Shown: one piece after another, positions 43,777-51,848 of the stretch
Layout: every line of letters starts with the position of its first letter
Position numbering within the stretch: position 1 is the stretch's first letter
Source of the DNA: Brevundimonas sp. UBA7664
Lineage (GTDB): Bacteria; Pseudomonadota; Alphaproteobacteria; Caulobacterales; Caulobacteraceae
Assembly: GCF_002483305.1 (NCBI RefSeq)
Contig: NZ_DLHQ01000025.1
Coordinates: 96,519 to 160,518, forward strand
Direction: 5' to 3'
DNA length: 64,000 nucleotides
The notes under the pieces: model-generated
The model's input: only the letters and a program-made list of their open reading frames with translations
What the model was told of the DNA's origin: nothing
Database searches by the model: none
Program-made: the position numbers and the translations under genes

Positions 43777-44653
43777 TCCTGCGCGGGCCGGCGGCGGCGA
43801 TCGCCGCCGGTTCCAGCTGCAGCGCCGTCCAGTCCAGCGCCGGCGTCGGCGCATGGGCCGCGGCGACGACGGCTCGCAGTTCGGCGGCCGAGGCGACGCT
43901 GGCGACGACGGCGGTGACCTCGGGCAGGCCCATGGCGTAGGCCAGGGTGGCCTGCATCGGGTCGATGCGCGCCTCGGCCAGACGGCGGCGGATGCGCGAC
44001 AGGGCCGGGGCGTGGCGCTGCATCTCGGGCGGCAGGGAGTCGCCGCTGACGAACAGCAGGCCGTCGGCGAACACCGATGAGGCGTGAACGTCCACGCCGA
44101 GGGCCGCCAGCTCCGACAGGGCGCCGGAATGCTGGGCGCGCTGGTCCAGCAGATTGCACCGCAGCTGGATCACATCCGGCTGGAAGCGCCGCGCCAGCAG
44201 GGCCGGGCCGTCCTCGACCGTGGCGCAGAAGCCGATGCGGCGGTACAGGCCGCGATCCTTCAGGGCCAGAAGCCGGTCCCACAGGGCGCGGCCCTCGGCG
44301 CCGGCCAGATCATTGGCGGCGGAGACCAGCAGCAGGTCGCCGCGCGGCAGGCCGAGCCGTTCGAGCGAGCGGCGGGCGCGGGCCTCGACCCGGTCGACGC
44401 CGTCGCTGACCGGCACGGTGCGGACCGAGACCTGGAAGGGCGAGGGGAAGGGCCAGGCCTGACCGAGCCAGCGTTCGCCGTCGCCGTCGGGTTTTGTGGC
44501 GATCCGGGTCACGCCGGAATCGGCGGCGGTCTGGAGCAGCAGGCGCAGCGATTCCTCGCGCGCGCCGGCCGGCGCCGGTATGGCGCGTTCGGGCTGATGC
44601 ACGACGGCCAGAGCCAGTTTGTCGACCGGAGACGGAGCACGGCTTGGGATCAC
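43760..44653 (-). CDS. Aldo/keto-reductase-fold protein lacking the catalytic tetrad
   Basis: A 297-residue protein with the overall pattern of a small aldo/keto reductase (TIM barrel, NADPH-linked). The active enzyme needs Asp-Tyr-Lys-His. The equivalent of DTA..Y..GE..LG reads VTRIATKPDGDGERWLGQAW, so the Asp and Tyr are gone. The usual S(T)K motif is VSVRTV, so the Lys is gone. DLLLVH reads DLLLVSAAND, so the His is gone. The barrel scaffold (GLYRRIGFCATVED, PDVIQLRCNLLDQR) is kept. It is best read as a pseudoenzyme or one with a new activity. It overlaps the btuB-type gene tail to tail and lies downstream of recQ on the same strand. Confidence 0.82.
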   Translation of the reverse strand: MIPSRAPSPVDKLALAVVHQPERAIPAPAGAREESLRLLLQTAADSGVTRIATKPDGDGERWLGQAWPFPSPFQVSVRTVPVSDGVDRVEARARRSLERLGLPRGDLLLVSAANDLAGAEGRALWDRLLALKDRGLYRRIGFCATVEDGPALLARRFQPDVIQLRCNLLDQRAQHSGALSELAALGVDVHASSVFADGLLFVSGDSLPPEMQRHAPALSRIRRRLAEARIDPMQATLAYAMGLPEVTAVVASVASAAELRAVVAAAHAPTPALDWTALQLEPAAIAAAGPRRISSAA

Positions 44654-44734
44654 CGCCGGACTGTGACGGCGAAAGTTTAAGGCCCCCCTTCCGAGACCTT
44701 GCGCGAAGCTTAACCGGCGAACGTCGGTTTCAGG

Positions 44735-44754
44735 CCCCCGGCCTCAGCCGGGGG
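44735..44754. terminator. Hairpin at the recQ 3' end
   Basis: CCCCCGGC (44735-44742), a 4-base loop and GCCGGGGG (44747-44754) form a perfect 8-bp stem. It overlaps the recQ stop codon on the minus strand. It has no T run, but its strength and position make it a fair candidate for a transcript-end or stabilising structure between recQ and the downstream reductase-like gene. Confidence 0.5.
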
Positions 44755-46636
44755 ACTGGCGCAGGGCCTCCAGCACGCCCTGGCCATAGCGGTCCAGCTT
44801 GGTCTGGCCGACGCCGGAAATATGCCCCAGGCGTTCGAGATCGCCCGGTTCGGCCAGGGCGATCTCCAGCAGGGTCTTGTCCTGGAAGATCACATAGGGC
44901 GGCACGCGCTGTTCGGCGGCGCGGTCGCGGCGCCAGGCGCGCAGGGTCTCGAAGCGGGCGCGGACGTCGGCGTCCATGGTCTCGAGGGCGGCGTTGCGAC
45001 CGGTGCGGACACGCTCCTTCGTCCCGCCGCCGGCGCGGGCCGGCGTCAGGCGCACCTCGACGACGCGTTCGCCGCGATAGACGGCCCGCACCACCCCGGG
45101 GTCGCCGATGCGGACCAGCGGCTTGCCTTCATTGGGGTCCTCGACCAGCAGGCCCTCGAACATCAGATGGTCGACGATGTCGCGCCAGGTGTGGAGGGCC
45201 GTGTCGGCGCCGATGCCCCAGGTCGACAGGGCCGTCTCCCACGGCTGGACCTCTTTCGTCCTGCCCAGCAGGTGGTCGATGACGCGGGTCTTGCCGAAGC
45301 GTTCGCCCAGGCGCTGGACCGCCGCCAGGGCCTTCTGGGCCGGGACGGTGGCGTCGAACACGGCGGGCGGGTCGAGGCAGAGGTCGCAGACGCCGCAGGG
45401 CCGGGCGTCGGTCTCGCCGAAATAGCGCCGCACCGTCTGCGGGCGGCAGGTCGCGCCGTCCAGCATGGCGAACAGCTGGCGCGCCTTCCTCACCTGCACC
45501 GCCTTGACCTCCTCGGCCATGGGGCGGCCCTCGAGGCGCTTGAGCGTCCAGGCGATGTCGGAGGGACCGTAGAGGGTGATTCCCTCGGCGGGCTCGCCGT
45601 CGCGGCCGGCGCGGCCGATCTCCTGCCAGTAGGCTTCCAGCGATCCGGGCGGATCGGCGTGGATGACGAAGCGGACGTCGGCCTTGTCGACCCCCATGCC
45701 GAAGGCGATGGTCGCCACCATGACCGCGCCGTCTTCGGCCAGGAAGCGCTCCAGCCGGCGGTCGCGGTCGCGGGCGTCCATGCCGGCGTGATAGGCGATG
45801 GCGTTGGTTCCGGCGCTCTTCAGGGCGTCGGCGACGCGCTCACAGCCGTCGCGCGAGCCGCAATAGACCACGCCGGACTTGCCGCGCCGCTGGCGCACCA
45901 GATCGATGACCGCCGCGTCGGTCTTGGCCCGCGAGGCGTTCTCCTTGCGGACGGCCGAGAGCTGCAGGTTCGGGCGGGCGAAGCTGTCGACGAGCACCTT
46001 GGCGCCGTCCAGCCGCAGCGAGCGGACGATGTCATCGCGGGTGCGGGCGTCGGCGGTGGCGGTGACGGCGATGCGCGGCACGCCGGGGAAGAGCTCGGCC
46101 AGCCGGCCCAGGGTCCGGTAATCCGGACGGAAATCATGTCCCCACTGTGAGACACAGTGGGCTTCGTCGATGGCGATGAGGCTGAGGGGCAGGTCGTGCA
46201 GCCGGTCGATCAGATGCGGCTGCGCCAGTCCCTCGGGTGAGACATAGAGCAGGTCGAGCTCGCCGGCGCGCGCCTGACGCCAGATCGCCGAGCGGTCGTC
46301 CATGGAGACGCCCGAGTCGAGACGGGCGGCGGCCACCCCCTGCTGTTTCAGCGCCTCGACCTGGTCGGTCATCAGGGCGATCAGGGGCGAGACGACGAGG
46401 CCGAGCCCCGGGCGCAGCATGGCGGGGATCTGGTAGCAGACCGACTTGCCGCCGCCGGTGGGCAGGACCGCCAGCACGTCGCGGCCGGCGAGGATCTCGG
46501 CGACCACCTCCGCCTGCAGACCGCGAAAGTCGCCGTGGCCCCAGACCCGCTCCAGCGTCGCACGGGCGTCGGCGAGCGAAGGCGTCGCAGGGGACGTCAG
46601 GGTTGAATCGGCGAGCATCGCGCGCTTGTGCCTCAT
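44744..46636 (-). CDS. recQ: ATP-dependent DNA helicase RecQ
   Basis: A 630-residue 3'-5' helicase of RecF-pathway recombination. In order: the Q-like motif FRGLQAEVVAEI, Walker A LPTGGGKSVCYQIPA near residue 62, DEAHCVSQWGHDFRPDY (DEAH box) near 160, and the helicase C domain with VATIAFGMGVDKADVRFVIH and QEIGRAGRDGEPAE. A zinc-binding region has CRPQTVRRYFGETD-RPCGVCDLC cysteines near 395-425, then RQC winged helix, and a C-terminal HRDC domain (LRAWRRDRAAEQRVPPYVIF). All parts are intact. An in-frame ATG at 46618 is an alternative start; neither has a strong ribosome site. Confidence 0.96.
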   Translation of the reverse strand: MRHKRAMLADSTLTSPATPSLADARATLERVWGHGDFRGLQAEVVAEILAGRDVLAVLPTGGGKSVCYQIPAMLRPGLGLVVSPLIALMTDQVEALKQQGVAAARLDSGVSMDDRSAIWRQARAGELDLLYVSPEGLAQPHLIDRLHDLPLSLIAIDEAHCVSQWGHDFRPDYRTLGRLAELFPGVPRIAVTATADARTRDDIVRSLRLDGAKVLVDSFARPNLQLSAVRKENASRAKTDAAVIDLVRQRRGKSGVVYCGSRDGCERVADALKSAGTNAIAYHAGMDARDRDRRLERFLAEDGAVMVATIAFGMGVDKADVRFVIHADPPGSLEAYWQEIGRAGRDGEPAEGITLYGPSDIAWTLKRLEGRPMAEEVKAVQVRKARQLFAMLDGATCRPQTVRRYFGETDARPCGVCDLCLDPPAVFDATVPAQKALAAVQRLGERFGKTRVIDHLLGRTKEVQPWETALSTWGIGADTALHTWRDIVDHLMFEGLLVEDPNEGKPLVRIGDPGVVRAVYRGERVVEVRLTPARAGGGTKERVRTGRNAALETMDADVRARFETLRAWRRDRAAEQRVPPYVIFQDKTLLEIALAEPGDLERLGHISGVGQTKLDRYGQGVLEALRQSPG

Positions 46637-46754
46637 TTGTTCTCGTTTGTCAGTCGGGAATTGGGGCGCGCGGCGGCGACGCCCGCGTCCGCGGTGGATG
46701 ACGGGAGGCAGGGCGGAACGTCGGGGCTTTCGCCCGGACGGGCCTCCGCGGCGG

Positions 46755-48116
46755 TCAGGTCTGGTGGCGCGCCGTCGGTGTCCCGGCCCTGGAGGCTTTC
46801 GGGATTGAGCGGTTCATGGCGCTCCGCGCCGCGCCGGATATGAGAACCACGGCGGCGGTCAGGCCCAGGTCCGGCCCCAGCCGCCAGACGCCCAGCGGCG
46901 ACAGACCGGTGAAGTGTTGCAGCGCCAGGACCCCGAGCCCGCCGGCGACGATCCAGGGCAGGAGCGCCAGGGCTGTCGAAACCGGGCTGGCGGATACGGA
47001 GCGGTCCCGCGCAACCCAGCGCCTCGTCGTCAGGAAGAGGGTGATCAGCGACCCGGCGATGACCAGCAGAAGCGCCATTCGCGCCCATGGTTCGAGCGGG
47101 GCCGCGGGGGGCTGCGCCGCCTTCCCCCGGACGTGTGCGATGAGCGCCTGGGCGAGGTCGTCGACAGGGTCGTCCACATTGTGGCCGCCGAGATTGGTCA
47201 GAATCACGAAGGCCCGGTCCCGCGAGGGCAACATCACCATGGTGGCGCGATAGCTGCCGGTCGAGCCGCTGTGCCACCAGATGCGTTCGCCCTCATCCAT
47301 CGCTGTCCGCCAGCCCTGGTGATACGCAACCGGGTCAGAGTCAGCGAGGTCCAGGGAAGGCCAGCCCTGGTCCTGGCCGGAACGGGCCTGGGCCAGGATG
47401 GCGGTCATGAATTTGCCGAGGTCGGGGGCGCTGGCCCGGATGAAACCGGCCGGCGCGAGATGCGCGGGCGCGGGCTCTTCGGCCCAGGGCGTCGCGAACC
47501 CGAAGAACAGGCGATGCCCGCAGCGATCGCGAACGGGAGCGGCGGTGGCGGACATGGCGAGGGGGCGGAAGACCTCGCGGGCGACAAGCGCGTCGAAGGC
47601 CGTACCGGATCGCGACCGGACTTCCTCGCCGAGGACGACATAGTTGAGGTTCGAATAGGCGTAGGCGCCCGGATTACCAGCGGGCTGGAGCCTGCCGAAG
47701 CCCGGGCTGTCGGGCGTGGGGATCGAGAACCCCTGTCGGTGACTGAAACCGCTGGTCTGGTTCAGCAACTGTCGCAGAGTGATCGGGGCGGCGCCGCCAG
47801 ACGACGGCTCCAGCGTTTGCAGGGGAGCCTCCAGGTCCAGCCGGCCCTGCCATGCAAGACGGGTGGCCGCGGCGGCGGTCAACGACTTGCTGAGGGAGCC
47901 GATCAGGAAGGGCTGGTCGCTCGTGATCGGCGTCCCGGCACGACAGGCGCCGAAGGTGACGACCTCGACGGGTCCTGAACTGCTGACCACCGCGACCGCG
48001 CCCCCGGGGATGTGAGCGCGCTTGAGGGCGGCCGTCACCAGAGGGCCGATCGGCGCTGCGTGGGCCGCGGTGGCGAACAGGCACAGGGCGGAGGCCAGCA
48101 GGCCCCGGACGATCAT
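46755..48116 (-). CDS. Membrane-anchored serine hydrolase (beta-lactamase class C / PBP-like)
   Basis: A 453-residue secreted hydrolase. The signal peptide is MIVRGLLASALCLFATAAHA. The catalytic domain (~25-350) has the SxxK nucleophile motif in IGSLSKSLTAAA near residue 77, the Tyr motif YSNLNYVVLGEE near 170, and an HSGSTGSY motif in place of KTG near 300. The C-terminal ~100 residues contain about three transmembrane helices (MALLLVIAGSLITLFL, ALALLPWIVAGGLGVLAL, LTAAVVLISGAA), which should tether it to the inner membrane. An esterase or peptidase acting on D-amino-acid or ester bonds is likely; resistance is not implied. The start is the ATG at 48116; a GTG two codons upstream is possible. 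Confidence 0.88.
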   Translation of the reverse strand: MIVRGLLASALCLFATAAHAAPIGPLVTAALKRAHIPGGAVAVVSSSGPVEVVTFGACRAGTPITSDQPFLIGSLSKSLTAAAATRLAWQGRLDLEAPLQTLEPSSGGAAPITLRQLLNQTSGFSHRQGFSIPTPDSPGFGRLQPAGNPGAYAYSNLNYVVLGEEVRSRSGTAFDALVAREVFRPLAMSATAAPVRDRCGHRLFFGFATPWAEEPAPAHLAPAGFIRASAPDLGKFMTAILAQARSGQDQGWPSLDLADSDPVAYHQGWRTAMDEGERIWWHSGSTGSYRATMVMLPSRDRAFVILTNLGGHNVDDPVDDLAQALIAHVRGKAAQPPAAPLEPWARMALLLVIAGSLITLFLTTRRWVARDRSVSASPVSTALALLPWIVAGGLGVLALQHFTGLSPLGVWRLGPDLGLTAAVVLISGAARSAMNRSIPKASRAGTPTARHQT

Positions 48117-48258
48117 TCGCACAAAAAATCCCCCCGCACCGCGACCGCGGCCCGGGACGAATGATGCGGTAGCGCTGGAAGGCGCACAAGACCGGGTCGC
48201 CGGGTCGCCGATCGCGGGCCGCTTCGCGCCGGCGCTCAATCCGGCTATAGGCGCCGCC

Positions 48259-49158
48259 ATGACCACCCTTCTCCATGGCCGCCCGCCGGCCGTCTTCGAT
48301 CCGCCGGGCGCGGCGACCCAGGTTTCGCCCCTCATTCCCGGCTCGACGCCGCTCGAGGACGTGGCCGAAGGTTCGGTCGACGACATCATGATCTACGCTC
48401 CGCCGGGGGTGCTGGAGCGGCGGTATGCGTTGGCGCTGGCGCTCAGGGCGTTGAAGCCCGGCGGGCGGCTGGACGTCATGGCGGCCAAGGACAAGGGCGG
48501 GTCGCGGCTGAAGAAGGAGCTGGAAGGCTTCGGCGTCGAGGTCGGCGAGAGCGCCAAGGCGCACCATCGCCGCTGCGTCGTGATCCGGCCGGAGACGGTG
48601 ACGGGGCTCGATGCGGCCATCGCGGCGGGCGCGCCGCGTCTGGTCGAGGGGCTGGACGCCTGGTCGCAGCCGGGGGTGTTCGCCTGGGACCGGATCGATG
48701 CGGGTTCGCTGCTGCTGGCGCAGGCTCTGCCGCCGCTGAAGGGCGCGGGCATTGATCTGGGGTGCGGCTACGGCGCCCTGGCGACGGTGGTGCTGGGTTC
48801 GGCGGCGGTGACATCGCTGCGTCTGGTCGATCTGGACCGGCGGGCGATCGCGGCGGCGCGGAAGAATGTCACGGACCCGCGCGCGACCTTCGAATGGGCC
48901 GATGCGCGCACGCTGGATGACGTCGGCGACCTGAATTTCGTCGTCAGCAATCCGCCCTTCCATGACGGCGGCGCCGAGGACAAGCGGCTGGGCCAGGCCT
49001 TCATCCGCAAGGCCGCGGGCCTGCTGAAGAAGGGCGGCGTCCTGTGGATCGTGGCCAACCGCCACCTGCCCTATGAGGCCGAGCTGAAGGACGCCTTCAA
49101 GCGGGTCGACATGATCGCTGACAGCGGCGGCTACAAGGTGTTCGAGGCGGTGAAGTGA
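48259..49158 (+). CDS. RsmC-like 16S rRNA (guanine-N2) methyltransferase
   Basis: A 299-residue two-domain protein as in RsmC: a degenerate N-terminal methyltransferase half (~1-140, with VLERRYALALALRALKPGG) and a catalytic C-terminal half. SAM motif I is GIDLGCGYGALATVVLG near residue 170. The catalytic NPPF motif is FVVSNPPFHDGG near 230, and the family tail is WIVANRHLPYEAEL. The E. coli homologue methylates G1207 of 16S rRNA. The start is the ATG at 48259. Its stop overlaps the next gene as GTGA, linking it to a pseudouridine synthase that also targets the small subunit. Confidence 0.9.
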   Translation: MTTLLHGRPPAVFDPPGAATQVSPLIPGSTPLEDVAEGSVDDIMIYAPPGVLERRYALALALRALKPGGRLDVMAAKDKGGSRLKKELEGFGVEVGESAKAHHRRCVVIRPETVTGLDAAIAAGAPRLVEGLDAWSQPGVFAWDRIDAGSLLLAQALPPLKGAGIDLGCGYGALATVVLGSAAVTSLRLVDLDRRAIAAARKNVTDPRATFEWADARTLDDVGDLNFVVSNPPFHDGGAEDKRLGQAFIRKAAGLLKKGGVLWIVANRHLPYEAELKDAFKRVDMIADSGGYKVFEAVK

Positions 49159-49886
49159 AAACGCCCACGAGCCGCGTGGACAAGCTTTTGGGCTCCATGG
49201 GCTATGGCTCCCGGACCGAGATGGCGCGGCTGGGCAAGGCGGGCGGGATCGTGCTGGACGGCGTCGACCTGACCGATGTGTCGAAGCGGATCGCGGTGAC
49301 GCCGGACCTGCCGGCGCGGATGGAGATCGACGGCCAGCCGCTCGATCCGACGCCGGGTCTGGTGATGATGCTGCACAAGCCGCTGGGCATGACATGTTCG
49401 CGCAAGGAGGACGGGGCCCTGGTCTATGACGTCCTGCCGCCGCGCTGGAAGCGGCGCGATCCGGCCATCTCGACCATCGGCCGGCTGGACAAACAGACCA
49501 CCGGCCTGCTGCTGCTGACCGACGATGGCGACCTGCTGCACCGGGTGATCTCGCCCAAACGGCATGTCGCCAAGGTCTATCGCGCCACATTGGCCCGGCC
49601 TCTGGTCGGGACCGAGGGCGACGTCTTCGCCGCCGGGGGTCTGGTGCTGGAGGGCGAGGACAAGCCGCTGTCGCCCGCGGTGCTGGAGGTGCTGTCGCCG
49701 ACCGAGGCGCGGCTGACGGTGACCGAGGGCCGCTATCACATGGTGCGGCGGATGTTCGCGGCGGTGGGCAACCACGTCGAGGGGCTGCACCGCGAACGGG
49801 TCGGCGGACTGGCCCTGCCGGACGATCTGGCGCCGGGCGAGTGGCGGTTGCTGGATCAGGATCAGATCGATCTGATCTTCGCCTGA
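49155..49886 (+). CDS. RsuA-family pseudouridine synthase
   Basis: A 243-residue enzyme with an S4-like N-terminal RNA-binding domain (DKLLGSMGYGSRTEMARLG, residues ~7-55) and a pseudouridine synthase catalytic core. The catalytic Asp is in STIGRLDKQTTGLLLLTDDG near residue 113. The EGRYHMVRRMFAAVGNHVEG motif lies near 195. RsuA acts at position 516 of 16S rRNA; the RluB/E/F subgroup is an alternative. The start is a GTG at 49155 overlapping the upstream stop (GTGA). An 18-base perfect palindrome lies in its last codons. Confidence 0.92.
   Translation: MKTPTSRVDKLLGSMGYGSRTEMARLGKAGGIVLDGVDLTDVSKRIAVTPDLPARMEIDGQPLDPTPGLVMMLHKPLGMTCSRKEDGALVYDVLPPRWKRRDPAISTIGRLDKQTTGLLLLTDDGDLLHRVISPKRHVAKVYRATLARPLVGTEGDVFAAGGLVLEGEDKPLSPAVLEVLSPTEARLTVTEGRYHMVRRMFAAVGNHVEGLHRERVGGLALPDDLAPGEWRLLDQDQIDLIFA
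49860..49877. repeat. 18-base perfect palindrome in the 3' end of the rsuA-type gene
   Basis: GATCAGATCGATCTGATC equals its own reverse complement. It lies nine bases before the stop codon and encodes DQIDLI. In RNA it could fold into a 7-bp stem with a 4-base loop. It may be chance in a gene end rich in Asp, Gln and Ile codons, or a binding site. Confidence 0.5.
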
Positions 49887-49916
49887 CGGAACCACGTTCA
49901 GCCGTCTGACTTATCG

Positions 49917-49933
49917 CTCCGCTTCCAGCGGAG
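49917..49933 (+). promoter_or_regulatory. Hairpin containing the ribosome site of the FAD oxidoreductase gene
   Basis: CTCCGC (49917-49922), a 5-base loop and GCGGAG (49928-49933) pair perfectly, and the GGAG of the right arm is the Shine-Dalgarno sequence, five bases before the ATG at 49939. This would sequester the ribosome site unless melted, so translation may be temperature- or context-dependent. Confidence 0.45.
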
Positions 49934-49938
49934 ACGAC

Positions 49939-51153
49939 ATGACCGGGGCGACGATCAAGAAGAACCTGCGCACGGGGCGATCGCTCTGGGCCGACAGCCC
50001 CGGGCTGGGCGTGCCGGTGCGGCCGCTGAAAGAGGCCATCCCCGTTGATGTGGCCATCGTCGGGGCCGGGATCAGCGGCGCCTTCATGGCCCATGCGCTG
50101 AGCCGGGACCATTCGGTGGCGGTGCTGGACCGGCGGCCGCCGCTGACCGGCTCGACCGTGGCCTCGACGGCCCTCTTGCAGTGGGAGATCGACCTGCCGC
50201 TCACGGCGCTGGCGGAGAAGATCGGGCCGGCGAAGGCGAAGCGGGCGTATCTGCGGTCGCGCTCGGCCGTCGACGCCCTGAAGCGGGTCGTGGCGGATGA
50301 GCGGATCGTCTGCGGGCTGAAGGACAAGGCGACCCTCTATCTGGCCGGGGACGAATACGGCCACCGGGCGCTGGAGGCCGAGGCGGCGGCGCGGGCGGCG
50401 ATCGGGCTGGAGAGCGAATACGCCGGGCCGGCGGCGCTGCGCGAGCGGTTCGGCATCGACCGGACCGGCGCCATCGTCAGCCAGGGCTCGGCCAGCGCCG
50501 ATCCCGCGCGGCTGGCGGCGGGGCTGCTGCGGCGGGCGCAGAAGGCGGGGGCCACGGTGTACTCGCGGGTCGAGGTGATGGAGGCGGCCAGCGATCCGGA
50601 CGGGGTGACCCTGCTGACCGACGCCGGCCATGCGGTGCGGGCGAAAACGGTGGTGTTCTGCTGCGGCTATGAGTTCCCGAAGGGGGTGCCGACCCCGGGG
50701 GCCAAGGTGATCTCGACCTGGGCCCTGGCCTCGAAGCCGCGCCTGCGCTGTCCGGCCTGGCTGCGGGACACGCTCGTCTGGGAGGCGTCGGACCCGTATC
50801 TCTATTTCCGCATGGGCGGCGACGGGCGGCTGATCGTCGGCGGCGAGGACGAGGCGGATCCGGACGCCCATGCCGATCAGGCGAAGCTGACTCGGAAATG
50901 CGAGACCATCGTGAAAAAGCTCCACGCCCTGCTGCCCGGCGTGGAGTTCGAGGTCGACTACAGCTGGGCCGGGGCCTTCGGCGAGAGCGCGACCGGCCTG
51001 CCCTCGATCGCGCCCGTACCGGACATGGACCACGCCTGGGCGGTGATGGGGTTCGGCGGCAACGGCATCACCTATTCGGTCATCGCCTCCCAGGTGGTGT
51101 CGACGGCCCTGCGGGGCGGCAGCGACCCCGATGCGGACCTTTACGCAACGTGA
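49939..51153 (+). CDS. FAD-dependent oxidoreductase (DAO family)
   Basis: A 404-residue protein of the D-amino-acid oxidase/glycine oxidase superfamily. The Rossmann motif is VDVAIVGAGISGAFMAHAL near residue 35. STVASTALLQWEIDLPL follows and is typical of this subgroup. The C-terminal FAD-contacting motif is WAVMGFGGNGITYSVIASQV near residue 370. No signal peptide is seen. It probably oxidises a secondary or primary amine; the substrate is unknown. It may be co-transcribed with the upstream rRNA-modification genes, 52 bases away. Its 3' end is 36 bases from the toxin-antitoxin module. Confidence 0.88.
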   Translation: MTGATIKKNLRTGRSLWADSPGLGVPVRPLKEAIPVDVAIVGAGISGAFMAHALSRDHSVAVLDRRPPLTGSTVASTALLQWEIDLPLTALAEKIGPAKAKRAYLRSRSAVDALKRVVADERIVCGLKDKATLYLAGDEYGHRALEAEAAARAAIGLESEYAGPAALRERFGIDRTGAIVSQGSASADPARLAAGLLRRAQKAGATVYSRVEVMEAASDPDGVTLLTDAGHAVRAKTVVFCCGYEFPKGVPTPGAKVISTWALASKPRLRCPAWLRDTLVWEASDPYLYFRMGGDGRLIVGGEDEADPDAHADQAKLTRKCETIVKKLHALLPGVEFEVDYSWAGAFGESATGLPSIAPVPDMDHAWAVMGFGGNGITYSVIASQVVSTALRGGSDPDADLYAT

Positions 51154-51154
51154 T

Positions 51155-51181
51155 TTGACGATAGCCATCAAGATAGCCATC
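51155..51181 (+). promoter_or_regulatory. Putative autoregulated promoter/operator of the toxin-antitoxin module
   Basis: Two direct copies of GATAGCCATC lie at 51160-51169 and 51172-51181, twelve bases apart, with a TTGACG -35-like box at 51155-51160 overlapping the first copy. The antitoxin ATG is at 51190. Phd-type antitoxins bind short repeats at their own promoter, so these are likely operator half-sites. A good -10 box is not obvious, so the transcription start is uncertain. Confidence 0.5.
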
Positions 51182-51189
51182 TTTATCAC

Positions 51190-51438
51190 ATGAGCCACTA
51201 TTCCGTCGCCGAGGCCAAGAACAACCTGCCAAAACTGCTCGACCGCATGCTGGCGGGCGAGGAGGTCGTGATTACGCGACGCGGGAAGCCGATCGCGCGG
51301 CTTGAACCGGAGAAGGCGCCGGCCGTGGGCTTTCCGCTCGATCTCGAGTGGCTCGACGCCAACCGGGTGAAGCCTGAGAAAGGACCGATCGACACGGTGG
51401 CGGGGGTCGCAGAGATGCGGCGCGGATACCGCTATTGA
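51190..51438 (+). CDS. Phd/YefM-family antitoxin
   Basis: An 82-residue antitoxin. The N-terminal DNA-binding Phd/YefM domain is MSHYSVAEAKNNLPKLLDRM, then EEVVITRRGKPIARLEPE. The C-terminal part (LEWLDANRVKPEKG and AGVAEMRRGYRY) is the likely toxin-binding arm and ends in the Arg/Tyr-rich tail common in this group. It neutralises the VapC-type toxin encoded next. Its TGA stop overlaps the toxin TTG start (TTGA), so antitoxin synthesis is coupled upstream of toxin synthesis. It lies immediately before the trp genes. Confidence 0.92.
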   Translation: MSHYSVAEAKNNLPKLLDRMLAGEEVVITRRGKPIARLEPEKAPAVGFPLDLEWLDANRVKPEKGPIDTVAGVAEMRRGYRY

Positions 51439-51848
51439 GCATCTATATCGACACGAGCGTCGTCGTGTCCTTCTTCATCCAGGACGACCATGCCGATGCC
51501 GCGCGGCGCTGGGCCCGGACGGACCCAAGCGTGGCGATCAGCGACTGGACGGCGACGGAATTCTCTTCAGCCTTGTCACATCATGTGCGGCTTGGGGCGT
51601 TGTCCGATCGGGAGCGCAAGGCCGCCGAACTGGCGTTCGACCGTTGGGCCATGCGCGGCGTCGTTCTTGAGGTTGCGCGGGAGCGGTTCCAGGATGCCCG
51701 GATTCTGATGCAGGGGCATCGTCGCCTGCGCGCGCCAGACGCCTTGCACCTCGCGATCGCACGGCATGAGGGGCTTCCCCTGGCGACGCTCGACCATGAC
51801 CTGCGCGACGCTGCCGTCGCCGAGGGCCTCAAGGTCATAGACCTTTGA
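51435..51848 (+). CDS. vapC: VapC-type PIN-domain toxin
   Basis: A 137-residue PIN-domain ribonuclease toxin. The acidic active-site residues are visible: the Asp of IYIDTSVVVSFF near residue 6, the Glu of WTATEFSSAL near 42, the Asp of RAPDALHLAIA near 98, and the Asp in LATLDHDLRDAA near 116. These match the VapC metal site. The start is a TTG at 51435 that overlaps the antitoxin stop. Its stop overlaps the trpF TTG start (TTGA). Target RNAs are not predictable. Confidence 0.92.
   Translation: MSIYIDTSVVVSFFIQDDHADAARRWARTDPSVAISDWTATEFSSALSHHVRLGALSDRERKAAELAFDRWAMRGVVLEVARERFQDARILMQGHRRLRAPDALHLAIARHEGLPLATLDHDLRDAAVAEGLKVIDL

Noticed and set aside
46755..48116. An antibiotic-resistance beta-lactamase
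   Set aside because: The class C-like motifs are shared by many esterases and peptidases, and the C-terminal membrane helices and HSG triad argue against a resistance enzyme.
47674..51198. A very long open frame (over 1100 codons) on the minus strand, antisense to several genes
   Set aside because: It runs through the serine hydrolase, RsmC, RsuA and oxidoreductase genes in a shadow frame, has a low-complexity Arg/Pro/Gly composition and no family motif. High GC content makes such frames common.
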